Source: CAZSMC01 sp964607755
Lineage (GTDB): Bacteria; Zhuqueibacterota; Zhuqueibacteria; Residuimicrobiales; Krinioviventaceae
Length of the DNA: 64,000 bases
Assembly (NCBI GenBank): GCA_964607755.1
Contig: CAZSMC010000018.1
Location: 1 to 64,000 of the forward strand
Direction: 5' to 3'
Of the stretch, positions 43,405 through 53,808 are shown one piece after another; the first letter of the stretch is position 1, and each line of letters opens with the position of its first letter. The notes below the pieces were generated by a model, which was not told where the DNA came from, did not search any database, and saw only the letters and a program-made list of their open reading frames with translations. The translations under genes were made by a program, and so were the position numbers.

Positions 43405-44300
43405 ATTTTGAATTTCTGTGCGTTCCGAAACTCTCCCTTGTTATAAAGATAACCTTCTGCCGTGTAAAGAATCAGTGCGATCCAGATGAAACAGAATCCG
43501 ATAAAACGATTGATCGTGAACGGTTCATGGTAAACCGCCACGCCGAGGAAAAATTGGAGAGTTGGCGCGATGTATTGTAAAAATCCAAGCAGCGATAGTT
43601 TTATTTGCCGGGCTGCAGAGGCAAACAGAATCAGCGGCAGGGCAGTCGCTACGCCCGCTCCGATTAATAACAATACGGTCGTATAATTGCTGTTCAAAAC
43701 CGCTGTCGAGCCCTGATGTCCGATGACGAACAAGAGTCCGACTGCCGGCACACTCAATATTGCCGTTTCTACTCCCAGTCCTTCCAACGACTCCAGAGCC
43801 ATTGTTTTGCGAAACAGTCCATAGGTACCAAAAGTTAATGTGAGCGTAAGAGCAATCCACGGAAAAGAGCCGTAACGAAAGGTAAGGTAGAGTACGCCCA
43901 GAGCAGCAATGCTGATGGCAAGCCACTGCACCCGGCGCAAGCGCTCGTGTAAAACAATCACTCCCAGAAACACATTGAACAGCGGATTGATAAAGTATCC
44001 CAAACTGGCTTCCACAATAAATCCGGATGTGACGGCATAAATATACGTGAGCCAGTTCATGGCAAGAATAGCGGCTGTGACAAAAGAAATGATCAATTTT
44101 TTAGGATTGTGGCGCACCCGGTCAAATCCGCGCCACTGCCCCCGCACTGCCAGTAATAATACAACAAACAGAAATGACCAGACAATGCGGTGTGTCAAAA
44201 TTTCAAATGCAGAGACATGATCTAAAAGTTTCCAGTAAACCGGCAAAATGCCCCATAAGAAATAGGCGGCTATACCGTATAATGTGCCTTTGTTTTGCAT
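43398..44300 (-). CDS. rarD: RarD-type EamA-family transporter
   Basis: 300 residues, about ten membrane helices. The N-terminus GTLYGIAAYFLWGILPVYWKLLDHVSAFEILTHRIVWS is a RarD hallmark. RarD proteins are drug/metabolite exporters of poorly defined substrate. It converges on the glycosidase gene with a 7 bp overlap. Confidence 0.9.
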   Translation of the reverse strand: MQNKGTLYGIAAYFLWGILPVYWKLLDHVSAFEILTHRIVWSFLFVVLLLAVRGQWRGFDRVRHNPKKLIISFVTAAILAMNWLTYIYAVTSGFIVEASLGYFINPLFNVFLGVIVLHERLRRVQWLAISIAALGVLYLTFRYGSFPWIALTLTLTFGTYGLFRKTMALESLEGLGVETAILSVPAVGLLFVIGHQGSTAVLNSNYTTVLLLIGAGVATALPLILFASAARQIKLSLLGFLQYIAPTLQFFLGVAVYHEPFTINRFIGFCFIWIALILYTAEGYLYNKGEFRNAQKFKIH

Positions 44301-44679
44301 TTTTTCACTAATTATAAAAGGTTGCTAAAACCGAAAAAACACAATTTCAATTAGAATAAACATAAAGTTAAATGTCCAATATTCACAAATAACAAAGTTG
44401 AAAGATGATTTCTCTCTTGCGTTGGTAAAATATGTTACATAATAATAAATTTACAACATTAACAATTCTATTTAATTCGTTAAAGAAAAGGATAAAAGAT
44501 ATTACGCTATAGTGCTCAAAATCCCATCCGAAAAGGATATCGATTTGACATCTGCGCGCAACACTATCACCAGCGGCCAATGCCGCAATCAGTGTAGAAA
44601 GATTTTGAGGAGTTTTGCAACGTGACTTTTTGGTAAGGATACCGCGTCAAAGAGTGTTCGCCTGTGTTTTCTGTTAGCT
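44301..44679. other. Gene-free stretch between rarD and the aldo/keto reductase
   Basis: AT-rich on the rarD side. I see no open frame with coding character, no tRNA and no strong hairpin. It probably holds only the rarD promoter and the 3' end of the reductase transcript. Confidence 0.5.
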
Positions 44680-45588
44680 TTATCCGGCCAACGCCTCGTT
44701 TATATTATGAATGGCTTCATCAATTTCGGTAGTGCTCTTGAATCCGATAACGACTCCATCCAAAAATCCGGGCTGCAAGGCAAAACGGATGGATTTTTTG
44801 CGATCATCAAGTTTGGTAAAGTCGCCTTCGCCGATGATTTTCATGCCAACAATGCCGTGGCCATTTTCACGCATCCGGCCCATCAAATCGACGACTTTTT
44901 GCACATGTTGGGACTTGCTATCATCAAAATAGGTTCCTTTTTCCGTGTCAATCTTTACACCTTGCGGATTGACGCGAACCAGATTGACATCCACCCATTT
45001 CAAGGCGGTTGCTTTTCGCAGGGCTGGCAGCGAATGACAGGACACGCCATGAGAGCGGATAACCTGCTTGTGTTTAGCTTCTTCAAAAGCGTCCATCAGG
45101 CGTTTGTGGGTTTCATCCCAATCCTTGTGAATTTTGCAATGGAGCAACACACTGTCAATATAATCGACACCAAGTTCTTTTCGAAAACGGTCCAGTTCTT
45201 TGAGCGGATCCTGTGGCCGGCCGCCCATTTTGGTGGTGATAAATAATTTTTCCCTTGGCAATCCTTTAATAGCCTGACGAATCCAGGTATGGGTCTGGTA
45301 GCCGTCTGCGGTGTCGATGTGAGTAATGCCGTGGTCGTAGGCATAGCGAATGAGCCGGTCGAATCCATCGTGACCGAGTGCGCGCTGAACCCGGCCGCTT
45401 GAAGTGCCGGTGCCAATGCCCAAGCGGCTCACACTCAATCCGGTTTTGCCCAACGCCACCTGGTCCGAAGCGGTCAGTTTCTGTTCAGGAACCGCGCCTT
45501 TTACACCTTGTGTGATTGCAAGGCTGACGCCAGCGAGTCCGGCCGTTGCTTTGAGAAAACTTCTGCGGGATATATCTTGTTTTTTCAT
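44680..45588 (-). CDS. Tat-exported aldo/keto reductase family protein
   Basis: 302 residues with AGGAGG upstream. The Tat signal SRRSFLKATAGLAGVSLA precedes an AKR barrel: LGKTGLSVSRLGIGTGT, HIDTADGY (catalytic Asp-Tyr region), KMGG and LGVDYIDSVLLHC. A fold with a folded cofactor would suit Tat export. Substrate unknown; carbohydrate neighbours suggest a sugar-derived one. Confidence 0.85.
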   Translation of the reverse strand: MKKQDISRRSFLKATAGLAGVSLAITQGVKGAVPEQKLTASDQVALGKTGLSVSRLGIGTGTSSGRVQRALGHDGFDRLIRYAYDHGITHIDTADGYQTHTWIRQAIKGLPREKLFITTKMGGRPQDPLKELDRFRKELGVDYIDSVLLHCKIHKDWDETHKRLMDAFEEAKHKQVIRSHGVSCHSLPALRKATALKWVDVNLVRVNPQGVKIDTEKGTYFDDSKSQHVQKVVDLMGRMRENGHGIVGMKIIGEGDFTKLDDRKKSIRFALQPGFLDGVVIGFKSTTEIDEAIHNINEALAG

Positions 45589-45648
45589 TTTTTACCTCCT
45601 GTGATAAATTGCAATGAAAATCATCCTTGTCATTTTTCGCTTGTAAGG

Positions 45649-46920
45649 TTAATAATAACGTCGGCGTCTGCTGCCAAATCGGGGATTGACAATATTGCTG
45701 TAAATCGAACCAAAGGTATATCTGAAACCTAAAGATACAAAATAATCATAGTCTGTCGCAATCTCTTTTTGACGGAGCAGAATTTCCTGTTCTGTGGCTT
45801 CTTCTATCGGCAAAGATAATTGATCCCGAATCATGGATATATTGCCAAATATATCCAGTGAAAACCCTTCAAAAAGCTGGAGGTTTATATTACAAAATAA
45901 TTCGACTCTATTCTTCGAAAAATCATGAAAATAATGCGATCCCTCCAGGGTGGACTCCAACGATCCCCACGGTTCTTTGAGTTCGAACGTAGCAGACAGG
46001 CTTTCATAAAACAATTTTTGCTTCATCTTTCCATAAATCGTCTCATCGACATAATTTACTTCTCTGTACAATGTTCTGTAAAGGATGCGAAATTCCCGCC
46101 GGGTGTATTCGGAATAAGGAAAAATATTATATTCCATCGCTGGACCAACCTCACCTGCCAGGTCGATGTTTGAATAGGTAGAAGAATTCAGGTTGGCATA
46201 ACCACCTGCTGACCAGTGGTCAGAAAGACTTTTGACATACATGCCGCGAAAATTGCGGGAACGCCGGATACCGGTCAGCGTTTCGTCCTCAAATTCAAAA
46301 TGTTCCTCCCGGTAAGAATTTCTCAAGCTCAAAGCGATTTTCGATTCCGGTGTTACCCGGTCAATCGAAAATGAAGCATCCAGTCTGTATTCGCTTCTGG
46401 ACTCTTCGCCGTCCAGGTCCCAATCAAAATCAACATTAAAGACCCAGAAATCCCACTTGTCTGTGACAATGTCTTCATCTCCCCGGGTATAATTGATATC
46501 GATGTATTCTGCAAGCGGGGTTTTGTGGACGTAACGCATCAAACCTAGTTTTAAGACCCGGACAATGCCCCGGCGCCTCTCTTCTTCAGATGCAAACTGG
46601 GTTGCCACATATTTAAGGGTATCATCAACAGACTCGAAATTTTGCTGACCGATCAAGTGAATGGTATATTCGCGGCCGCCGGCGCCGGTTTGCTGCCGCG
46701 ACATCATGACATAAATCTGAGCCTGTTTTCTGTCGCGCACGTAATTTACAAATTGTATTTCTGATTTGATAAATTCTTCATATCGGCGCGATACATCAAG
46801 AAATACCTTGACCGCTTGTTCTTTAAGATTATTTTTTTGAGCGTTCGCTTCCTGACCAAAAATAATATCAGTCATCCCCATCGTGAAAATTAGAAAAGGC
46901 CTTTTCAAATTTAACAACAT
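45649..46920 (-). CDS. Outer-membrane beta-barrel protein of unknown function
   Basis: 423 residues with GGAGG upstream and an N-terminal hydrophobic segment ending near FGQEANAQ. About 90 residues of helix (FLDVSRRYEEFIKSEI) are followed by many alternating amphipathic strands rich in aromatic ends (YRLDASFSID, ESRIALSL-type). It ends in a Gly/Arg-rich tail. This looks like a secreted barrel; no named family is recognised. Confidence 0.7.
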   Translation of the reverse strand: MLLNLKRPFLIFTMGMTDIIFGQEANAQKNNLKEQAVKVFLDVSRRYEEFIKSEIQFVNYVRDRKQAQIYVMMSRQQTGAGGREYTIHLIGQQNFESVDDTLKYVATQFASEEERRRGIVRVLKLGLMRYVHKTPLAEYIDINYTRGDEDIVTDKWDFWVFNVDFDWDLDGEESRSEYRLDASFSIDRVTPESKIALSLRNSYREEHFEFEDETLTGIRRSRNFRGMYVKSLSDHWSAGGYANLNSSTYSNIDLAGEVGPAMEYNIFPYSEYTRREFRILYRTLYREVNYVDETIYGKMKQKLFYESLSATFELKEPWGSLESTLEGSHYFHDFSKNRVELFCNINLQLFEGFSLDIFGNISMIRDQLSLPIEEATEQEILLRQKEIATDYDYFVSLGFRYTFGSIYSNIVNPRFGSRRRRYY

Positions 46921-47026
46921 ACAATCAATACCTCCAATGGATACATTTTCCAGTTGAACTTTTTCCAGTTTCCGATTTTGGCTTTCAGACGTTTAAGACT
47001 TTAAATTGTTCAATAAAAACTCCCCT

Positions 47027-49450
47027 CTATCTGTCACCTGCCCTGATATGCCAGCTCACTTTGCCGCGCAACGGATCATCAACCAGTTCAAAACCTTTGT
47101 CCGTTTTTTGAAGCAGCACCTCGTGCAGCTTTTGGGTGGACGGCAGGCACACCAGCCCTTTGGCTTGATCAGATGTAGCAGAGTAAACCTTTAAATCCAA
47201 AGTTGACCAGTCCATTTGCGAGGTAGATTGCGCCAGTTTGATATGCGGCAGAACCGATCCTTCGCGAACCAGCACCACAGCAGGGATATCACCAGCACGA
47301 ATGTGATGCCAGCCGTCTTGATACAATTTTCCGGTCTGATAGTCGATCCATTGGCCGGGGGGCAGGTAAACGTCGCGGGAAGTGGCATTTTGGAATAGCG
47401 GTGCTACCAGCATATCCGAGCCAAAAAGATATTGATCATCGACCAGCCAGGAACCGGGATCATTTGGAAATTCTACAAATAAAGCCCGAAGCATGGGCAA
47501 ACCGTGTTCCGAGCAGTGTTTGGCCTGAGCATAAATGTACGGCATGAGTCTGTATCTCATTTCATCTGCTTTGCGAAAGGCTTTTAAAAACTCCTCGTCA
47601 TATTCCCAGGGTTCAGTTGGCGGGGCTCCGTGACTGCGGGTGTGCGAGGTTAGCATACCAAATGCCGTCCAGCGGCGATACAGGTTTTCCGGAGCCTTTT
47701 GAACGAACCCGCCAAGATCATGTGCCCAGAATGAAAATCCTGACAGGCCAATTGACAGTCCTGCCCGGAGGGTCGCGGCCATAGCCGAGTTGGTGTTAGC
47801 CGGGTCGCCGCCCCAATGAACCGGATAGCGCTGGCTGCCAGCCCAGGTGCTGCGCGCCCAGATTATGGTATCGCCGGTGATTTTTTGGGTGATCTCTGCA
47901 ACCACCTTGTTGTATCTCAGCGGATACAAATTATGCTCGTAAAAACCGCTGCGCCCGGATGCATAAATACCGTTCACCGGCGCCGCTTCGCCAAAATCCA
48001 CCTTGATGACACTCACGCCCTTTGAGAGCAAACCCGCAATCTTGTTCTGGTACCATGTGACAGCCTGTGGATTCGAAAAATCGAGCACCGCATCTTCATA
48101 GGGCAGGTTGCCTTTTCGATCCCGCACATACAAACCCTTTTCGATAATGTCCGGAAACAGGTCATTTTGGGGCACAAAATACGGTAACTGCCACAAACAC
48201 GTGCGGAATCCCTGTTCTTTCAAATCTGCAATCATTTGTTCAGGATCATCAAAACGGGATTCGGAAAATTGATAATCGCAGCGCCAATCAGTTTCGAACC
48301 AGCCAGTGTCCAGATGAATCACATCGCTGGGGATTTTGTGCTGCCTGAGCTTTTGCGCCACATCGCGAACTTGTTTTTCTGAAAAATAAGTGATCCGGCT
48401 CATCCAGAATCCAAAAGACCACAGCGGCGGCATGGCTGCTTTGCCGGTGAGATCGGTGTATTCGTCCAGAATGGTTTTTGGTTCACCTAAAAAAACAAAC
48501 AAATCCAGTTCGTCATCGCCAATCATCATGGTGTTGACGCCGCTAAAATATTTGCCAAAATCGCAGGTGATTGGCGACGAGGTGTGCATGAACATGCCAT
48601 AACCGCGACTGCTCATGAAAAAAGGAACCGGCTTGTACATGGTCTCGTTTTGGGTACCGTTGGCATCATCGGTGAACAGCACCACTTTTTGCCCGCGTTT
48701 GTTAAAAGCGGTAAACGATTCGCCGCAGCCGAATATTTTCTCATCCGGAGAAAGCGAAAACACCGCTGCCATGCTGGTCGAATAATCGGATGCCCGGCGG
48801 ACAAAAGAGAATGGCAAAACAGGAGTGAACGTTGTCCGGTTATCTGAGATGTGGTTGGTTTTGGTGAGCAGTTTGCCTTCATCATCGCGGAACTCAACGT
48901 GCCAGGGGTATTCGGTGATAGTCACAGAGCCGTGTGCACTGGTATATCGATGGCCGCTGTCAATTTTTTCATACCTCCAGGCATCCCTGTTCTGACTCAC
49001 AGTGCCATCAACTAACATGAGGGATTTTTTTTCTGACGGAATCTGGAATCGTGATTCGGTGCGAATCCGCACAGTCCGGGGTGAAATTAATTCAACGGAA
49101 AAATGCATAGCTGGTGAAGCCGCGTACTCTTGCGCCGGGAACTCATTCTGCTGCACTGGCTGGAGGCCGCCCAGCATATTGTTGAACGCCTGCCGGGTTA
49201 CATACTCGTAGCGCCGGTAAACAAGCTTGCCTGCGCCTGTTTGCGGGTTAAAAGCGGCGAGGCTGTCAGCCAGATAATACGTGTTGGCAAAATTTCGGAA
49301 ATCATTACTGATGTCGATGGGCTCATTGAGCAGGGCTTGTCTTTCATCGGGCGAATGAAAGGGAATCTGCGCCCGGGTTTCTATGCCTGCTGCAAGAAAA
49401 GTCAGACAAAATATAAACCCAACGATATAAATTTGATAGTAACGACTCAT
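47027..49450 (-). CDS. GH31 glycosidase, alpha-xylosidase (YicI)-like
   Basis: 807 residues, AAGGAGG upstream, signal peptide to about residue 28. Catalytic barrel: PPLWSFGFWMSR, DVIHLDTGWF, the nucleophile Asp in VIKVDFGEAAP, ARSTWAGSQRYPVHWGGD with the acid/base Asp, then GLSGFSFWAHDLGGF. The motifs are closest to YicI-type alpha-xylosidases, although alpha-glucosidase activity is possible. The signal peptide places it in the periplasm or outside. Confidence 0.88.
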   Translation of the reverse strand: MSRYYQIYIVGFIFCLTFLAAGIETRAQIPFHSPDERQALLNEPIDISNDFRNFANTYYLADSLAAFNPQTGAGKLVYRRYEYVTRQAFNNMLGGLQPVQQNEFPAQEYAASPAMHFSVELISPRTVRIRTESRFQIPSEKKSLMLVDGTVSQNRDAWRYEKIDSGHRYTSAHGSVTITEYPWHVEFRDDEGKLLTKTNHISDNRTTFTPVLPFSFVRRASDYSTSMAAVFSLSPDEKIFGCGESFTAFNKRGQKVVLFTDDANGTQNETMYKPVPFFMSSRGYGMFMHTSSPITCDFGKYFSGVNTMMIGDDELDLFVFLGEPKTILDEYTDLTGKAAMPPLWSFGFWMSRITYFSEKQVRDVAQKLRQHKIPSDVIHLDTGWFETDWRCDYQFSESRFDDPEQMIADLKEQGFRTCLWQLPYFVPQNDLFPDIIEKGLYVRDRKGNLPYEDAVLDFSNPQAVTWYQNKIAGLLSKGVSVIKVDFGEAAPVNGIYASGRSGFYEHNLYPLRYNKVVAEITQKITGDTIIWARSTWAGSQRYPVHWGGDPANTNSAMAATLRAGLSIGLSGFSFWAHDLGGFVQKAPENLYRRWTAFGMLTSHTRSHGAPPTEPWEYDEEFLKAFRKADEMRYRLMPYIYAQAKHCSEHGLPMLRALFVEFPNDPGSWLVDDQYLFGSDMLVAPLFQNATSRDVYLPPGQWIDYQTGKLYQDGWHHIRAGDIPAVVLVREGSVLPHIKLAQSTSQMDWSTLDLKVYSATSDQAKGLVCLPSTQKLHEVLLQKTDKGFELVDDPLRGKVSWHIRAGDR

Positions 49451-49512
49451 GATCTCCTCCTTTTCACAAAAATGTTTAGATTGTGACAGAATTAAGGATT
49501 AAATATTTTACC

Positions 49513-49541
49513 TTGTTTCTTTCGGATTCAAATATTATAAT
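49513..49541 (+). promoter_or_regulatory. Sigma70-like promoter of the nuclease/phosphatase gene
   Basis: TTGTTT (49513-49518), a 17 bp spacer and TATAAT (49536-49541), the only perfect -10 found. It lies 65 bp before the ATG at 49607. Confidence 0.55.
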
Positions 49542-49606
49542 TAAAGCATTAAAACACTAAAGAACAATATTTTTATCCACCTTTAACGAGATCATTATTG
49601 CGCATC

Positions 49607-50794
49607 ATGGAAAGAGCGAGAACTTTGAAAAATTATGTGATTGTAATTACCACTATTCTCGGATTGCTGACTATGAATTTCTCATCTTCAAAAAACGTTA
49701 AAATTGCCACATTTAACATTAAAGAGTTGTCCACATCAAAATTAAAGAACGTCAATCAAAACGGCATTGGAAAAAACCGCCAGGTTCGGGCTGCAGCTAA
49801 TATTATTCAGAACGTCAGGCCAGACATCCTTGTGATTAATGAAATCGATCACGAATACAGAGATGGACAGCATATTCCCGGAGCGAATGTGAAACGCTTT
49901 CTGGATCACTATTTGAGAACAGGCAAGCGCCCGATCGATTATGCATATTATTTTGCTGCGCCGTGTAATACCGGCATTTTAGCTGGCAGTGATCTTGATA
50001 ATGACGGCACTGTCGCGACGGCAAAAGATGAAAACACGCGAGCGCACGGCGGTGACGCTTATGGTTATGGCGAGTACCCCGGACAGTATTCCATGGCGCT
50101 ACTGTCAAAGTATCCCATAGAAACATCAAAAACGCGAACCTTTCAGACTTTTCTGTGGAGAGACTTGCCCGGAAATCATTTACCGATGTTCTTTTATTCT
50201 GCAGAGGAGATTCGTAAACTCCGGCTTTCAAGCAAATCGCACTGGGATGTGCGGATAAACATTGATGGCCGGCCCTTGCATGTGTTTGTCTCCCACCCTA
50301 CCCCGCCAGTCTTTGACGGCGAGGAAGACCGCAACGGCCGGCGCAATTTCGATGAGATCAAATTCTGGCGACATTATATCGAAAATGATTCTATGTTGTA
50401 TGACGACAGCGGCAAAAAAGGCGGCTATCAGAGCGGCGAGCCATTCATTATTGCCGGAGATCTGAACGCTTCACCACGGGACAAGAGAACCTACGACGGG
50501 CAGAATCCCATTGGTCAGCTCTTGAACCATTCGCAGGTTCAGGACACCAGTCCGATAATGACCAGCACGGGCGCTGTAGGGGCTGGCAAAAAAGGGCCGC
50601 CGCAGTATGACGAACGCAGCACGGCAAAATTTGGTAAGCGCCTCACCCAGGTTGATTATCTTTTGCCCAGCAAAAATATCACTATCTTAAAAGGCGGTAT
50701 CTTTTGGCCGTCAGAGAGCGAGGATCCCCTGGGTCATCGCTGGGCTGTCACTGCTTCGGACCACCGTCTGCTGTGGATGAAAATAAAATGGTGA
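49607..50794 (+). CDS. Secreted endonuclease/exonuclease/phosphatase-family protein
   Basis: 395 residues from the ATG at 49607, with an N-terminal hydrophobic segment. EEP motifs: KIATFNIKEL, ILVINEIDHEY (metal Glu), VFVSHPTPP, IIAGDLNASP and a final TASDHRLLWMKI (catalytic His). It is a secreted EEP hydrolase; phosphodiesters or nucleic acids are possible substrates. It lies upstream of the palindromic element at 50863. Confidence 0.82.
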   Translation: MERARTLKNYVIVITTILGLLTMNFSSSKNVKIATFNIKELSTSKLKNVNQNGIGKNRQVRAAANIIQNVRPDILVINEIDHEYRDGQHIPGANVKRFLDHYLRTGKRPIDYAYYFAAPCNTGILAGSDLDNDGTVATAKDENTRAHGGDAYGYGEYPGQYSMALLSKYPIETSKTRTFQTFLWRDLPGNHLPMFFYSAEEIRKLRLSSKSHWDVRINIDGRPLHVFVSHPTPPVFDGEEDRNGRRNFDEIKFWRHYIENDSMLYDDSGKKGGYQSGEPFIIAGDLNASPRDKRTYDGQNPIGQLLNHSQVQDTSPIMTSTGAVGAGKKGPPQYDERSTAKFGKRLTQVDYLLPSKNITILKGGIFWPSESEDPLGHRWAVTASDHRLLWMKIKW

Positions 50795-50862
50795 TTGATA
50801 TGCCATTTATCTCTGCACAAGATGGTGTTTTTTTCAAATCAGAAATAATTCACGCGAATCGA

Positions 50863-51025
50863 ACACCTTTCGAGCCTGTCGAAAAAACCATAGTCCTCAA
50901 CAAGGGATCTCTTAAGAATTTGAACATTATTGCAAATCATAGATTAATTGCAAATCACGCAATTTTATTGTTTCCAGGAGCGACCCCTTATTAGGACTGA
51001 CGTTAAGTTTTTCGACAAGCTCTTC
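50863..51025. repeat. Palindromic MITE-like element, copy C
   Basis: The left end ACACCTTTCGAG with TGTCGAAAAA matches the right end TTTTTCGACAAGCTCTTC in inverted sense. The interior carries inverted AACAAGGG / CCCCTTATT-type blocks. It is related to copy D (54845-55017). No transposase inside. Confidence 0.7.
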
Positions 51026-53225
51026 AAATCTGCCATAAATAAGTCAGTTTCATCATAAAAATTCGATCAATGGGTTCGTGCACTAATGTGTTCCGGGTCT
51101 CATTATACACCAGATACAAATGGCTGCGCGGGCGGTACGCCCAATCAACGAGGATGTTGCCGGAAAAGCGGTTGTCTGCCGAATTCCATTGCAAATAAGC
51201 TTTGGTGAAAAAATCCGGGGTAAAGGCGTAGGTCCAGCGTGTGGACAGCACATGCGAATCCAGATTGCCGTTTTGCAGATCAAGATGATTAAACGTATAA
51301 GACAGATCGACATTCAGATGATTAGAAACTTTGGCCGAACCAGTCGCCATAACAGACTGTTGGGTACCGTCGAACAATTCACCCCATTCCATGCTGACTC
51401 TGCCATGGACCGGCCGCCCCCGGTATGCCGAAAACTCAAGCTCCTGTAACCAGGTCTCGTAAACGCCGGCATCGATGCGGATGTCGCGGATATACGCATC
51501 TCTGGGCACAAATTCGTACGAACGCACCACGCCTATTTCGATCTCATCGCCCTTGCGAAAAACAACTGATGCCGAAAGCGGCACATCCCGGGTCTTAAGG
51601 GTCTGGTGATGATCGGTAATATAGGCGACGCCTGATGAAAACGCGATGTTTTGGATATGCCCCTTGTTAATCCATTTCGTCAAGGTGATATCGCTGTCCA
51701 GGCTGCGAATATTGGAGCGTCGCACAAATCCCATTTGCGGATTAAACAGCGAATCGATGTGAGTATAACGCACATCCACATCAAGCCATTCTTTGTTAAA
51801 AACAATGCCAACGTCTCCGGCCATGTCATTTCCATTCACATGCGGAGCAAACGACCGCGCCGCCGACGCGTCAAGGCGCAAGTCTTGCGTCACATTCCAC
51901 AAGCCGTCAACGCCCACAGCGCGCGAATAATCATCCGATGTCGCGCTCTGGTTCAGCAGCATCATGCCGAGATGCGAATCATTGGAAATATCTCTTTTCA
52001 CCCGAACAGCAGTGTAATTGGTGGATTCCATGACCGTGCCGTCGCGCAGTGTAATTTTTTCACTCTGCATGTTAAGAGCAGCAATCGAGTACTTGCCAAC
52101 ACGGCCAGTCAATTTTCCGCCGCCAAGCAAGGGTACCCGCTGCCGGTCCTGAATGCCTATAGAGCGCGAATCGAACAACATAAAATTGGATTGGGTGCGC
52201 GATCCGGGACCGAACTGAAACAGTCCGGCATTCTGCAAAAAGAAATCGCGTTTTTCCTGCCGGCGAATATTAAAGCGCGTCACGTTGACGATCTCTTCAT
52301 CTGCCTCTGCCTGGGCAAAATCAGTTTTATAAGTCAAATCTAACGCCAGTTGCGAGGTAATGTCGTATTTAAAATCGACACCTGCATGCGTCTGGGTGCG
52401 GCGCTCGCTATGATCGCCATAAATATTGGTTTGGCCGGCCAGCGCGTACGGCGACACCTCGAAATCGAGTCCCGGCTTTGGCGGCCGGATATTGCGCAAC
52501 TGGCCCCACAATTCACCGCGAAATTTGGCGCGGTGACCCCACTCGCGCGGTATTGGTGCCAGATAAGTTTCTTCATTACGGTGGACAATCTCGCGCGAAA
52601 TGTTGATATTCCAATCGACTAGCTCGCCTTTTTTATATTTCAACGATTTGAACGGAATGGCAAACTCGGCTGCCCAACCCTCGTCGTTATAAGCACCGTC
52701 CATGTAAACCACAGCTTCCCACTCTTTGTTGATGTGATTGCCGCGGTCGCTAATGATGGCGTCGCCTTTACCGCCCAGCGGATTGGTATCGAACGAATAG
52801 CAATTGCGGTTGTCCTGAAAGGTATCGAGCAGCAACTCCACCACATCGCCACTGCCATAAGTCTTGTCCCGTCGCATGGCAGAGGCAAAAATCTTGTCTG
52901 GCTCCGAATCATAACATTGAATGCCAAAATAGAGCATTTTCTCATCCTGCAGCGCCATGACTTTGGTTTTCTGGGTCGACGGCTCACGGTCCAGCGGTTC
53001 TCGCTGGTAAAAGTAACCTTCGTAGGGTTTGGCGTCTTTCCAGGCAGCGTCATCCAGAACGCCGTCAATTTTAATGTCCTTTTCAGTCCAGGTGACAAAA
53101 ATATCCGGCTTGACATAATATGACGTGTCAGCTTGAGTGGACTGGGATGTTGCTTGTGCAATCGTTAAAAATGGTAAAGGGATAAGAATTAAAAAAAGTG
53201 TGAGTTTGAGAAGGCGAATTTTCAT
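51024..53225 (-). CDS. DUF5916 / CBM9-like secreted barrel protein
   Basis: 733 residues from the ATG at 53225 (AAGGAG upstream), with a signal peptide. The N-terminal CBM9-like domain (KIDGVLDDAAWKDAKPYEGYF, YFGIQCYDSEPD, WAAEFAIPFKSLKY) is followed by the DUF5916 region (RDFFLQNAGLFQFG) and a long beta-barrel-like C-terminal part. Family members are common in FCB genomes; they may bind or import carbohydrate. Confidence 0.88.
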   Translation of the reverse strand: MKIRLLKLTLFLILIPLPFLTIAQATSQSTQADTSYYVKPDIFVTWTEKDIKIDGVLDDAAWKDAKPYEGYFYQREPLDREPSTQKTKVMALQDEKMLYFGIQCYDSEPDKIFASAMRRDKTYGSGDVVELLLDTFQDNRNCYSFDTNPLGGKGDAIISDRGNHINKEWEAVVYMDGAYNDEGWAAEFAIPFKSLKYKKGELVDWNINISREIVHRNEETYLAPIPREWGHRAKFRGELWGQLRNIRPPKPGLDFEVSPYALAGQTNIYGDHSERRTQTHAGVDFKYDITSQLALDLTYKTDFAQAEADEEIVNVTRFNIRRQEKRDFFLQNAGLFQFGPGSRTQSNFMLFDSRSIGIQDRQRVPLLGGGKLTGRVGKYSIAALNMQSEKITLRDGTVMESTNYTAVRVKRDISNDSHLGMMLLNQSATSDDYSRAVGVDGLWNVTQDLRLDASAARSFAPHVNGNDMAGDVGIVFNKEWLDVDVRYTHIDSLFNPQMGFVRRSNIRSLDSDITLTKWINKGHIQNIAFSSGVAYITDHHQTLKTRDVPLSASVVFRKGDEIEIGVVRSYEFVPRDAYIRDIRIDAGVYETWLQELEFSAYRGRPVHGRVSMEWGELFDGTQQSVMATGSAKVSNHLNVDLSYTFNHLDLQNGNLDSHVLSTRWTYAFTPDFFTKAYLQWNSADNRFSGNILVDWAYRPRSHLYLVYNETRNTLVHEPIDRIFMMKLTYLWQI

Positions 53226-53249
53226 AGCAGAACTCCTTGATGCAATCAA

Positions 53250-53808
53250 AAAACAGCCATCAATTTTGTGATGGACTGCGTCAGGGTAAACAAGCGTGTA
53301 TAATTTTAAATAAACTCAAAGTTATATTTGTTTTCAAAAAATGTAAAGTGTTTTTTTCGTTAATGAGGCATATTAAAATAGTTTCCATTAGTCGTCGTTT
53401 TGGTTAACCAGACGGACAGACTTTATACATTGTTCTCCAAAATCAGGAAAAGTTGCCTGGATTCCCTGAAAAAAAATGACATAACCCGATTATCCTGAAT
53501 AATTCAAAAAACCAACGAGAGCACCAAGCACAAGAAGAACAATAGCTTATCTATGGCGCTGAAATTTTACTAAATTTCTTAAGAGTTTGTTCATTATAAA
53601 TTATGTTTTTTATGGCTTCGTGCTCTTCGCGTGCTCTGTGGTGAATAATACAGGTTATTTGCGGTCGCTATTGAAATAGAATCCAATCTGGAGAAAACAG
53701 CCCGAGGATCACAACACGATTTGATGTTATTTTTGAGATGTCGTGCCAAACGTGGACGCTTGATCCGCATGGGGAAATGCAAATTGTTGCTTGAAAATTT
53801 TATAAATT
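53250..53808. repeat. Gene-free stretch with palindromic repeat copy F (53511-53651)
   Basis: Copy F has ACGAGAGCACCAAGCACAAG at its left end and the inverted counterpart GCTTCGTGCTCTTCGCGTG near the right end, related to copy E at 40731-40876. The flanks hold no open frame with coding character. Confidence 0.55.

Noticed and set aside
50704..50994. Short plus-strand frame of 96 codons
   Set aside because: It overlaps the end of the EEP gene and runs through the palindromic element.
51651..52343. Plus-strand open frame of 230 codons
   Set aside because: Shadow of the DUF5916 gene; His/Arg-rich composition typical of antisense frames.
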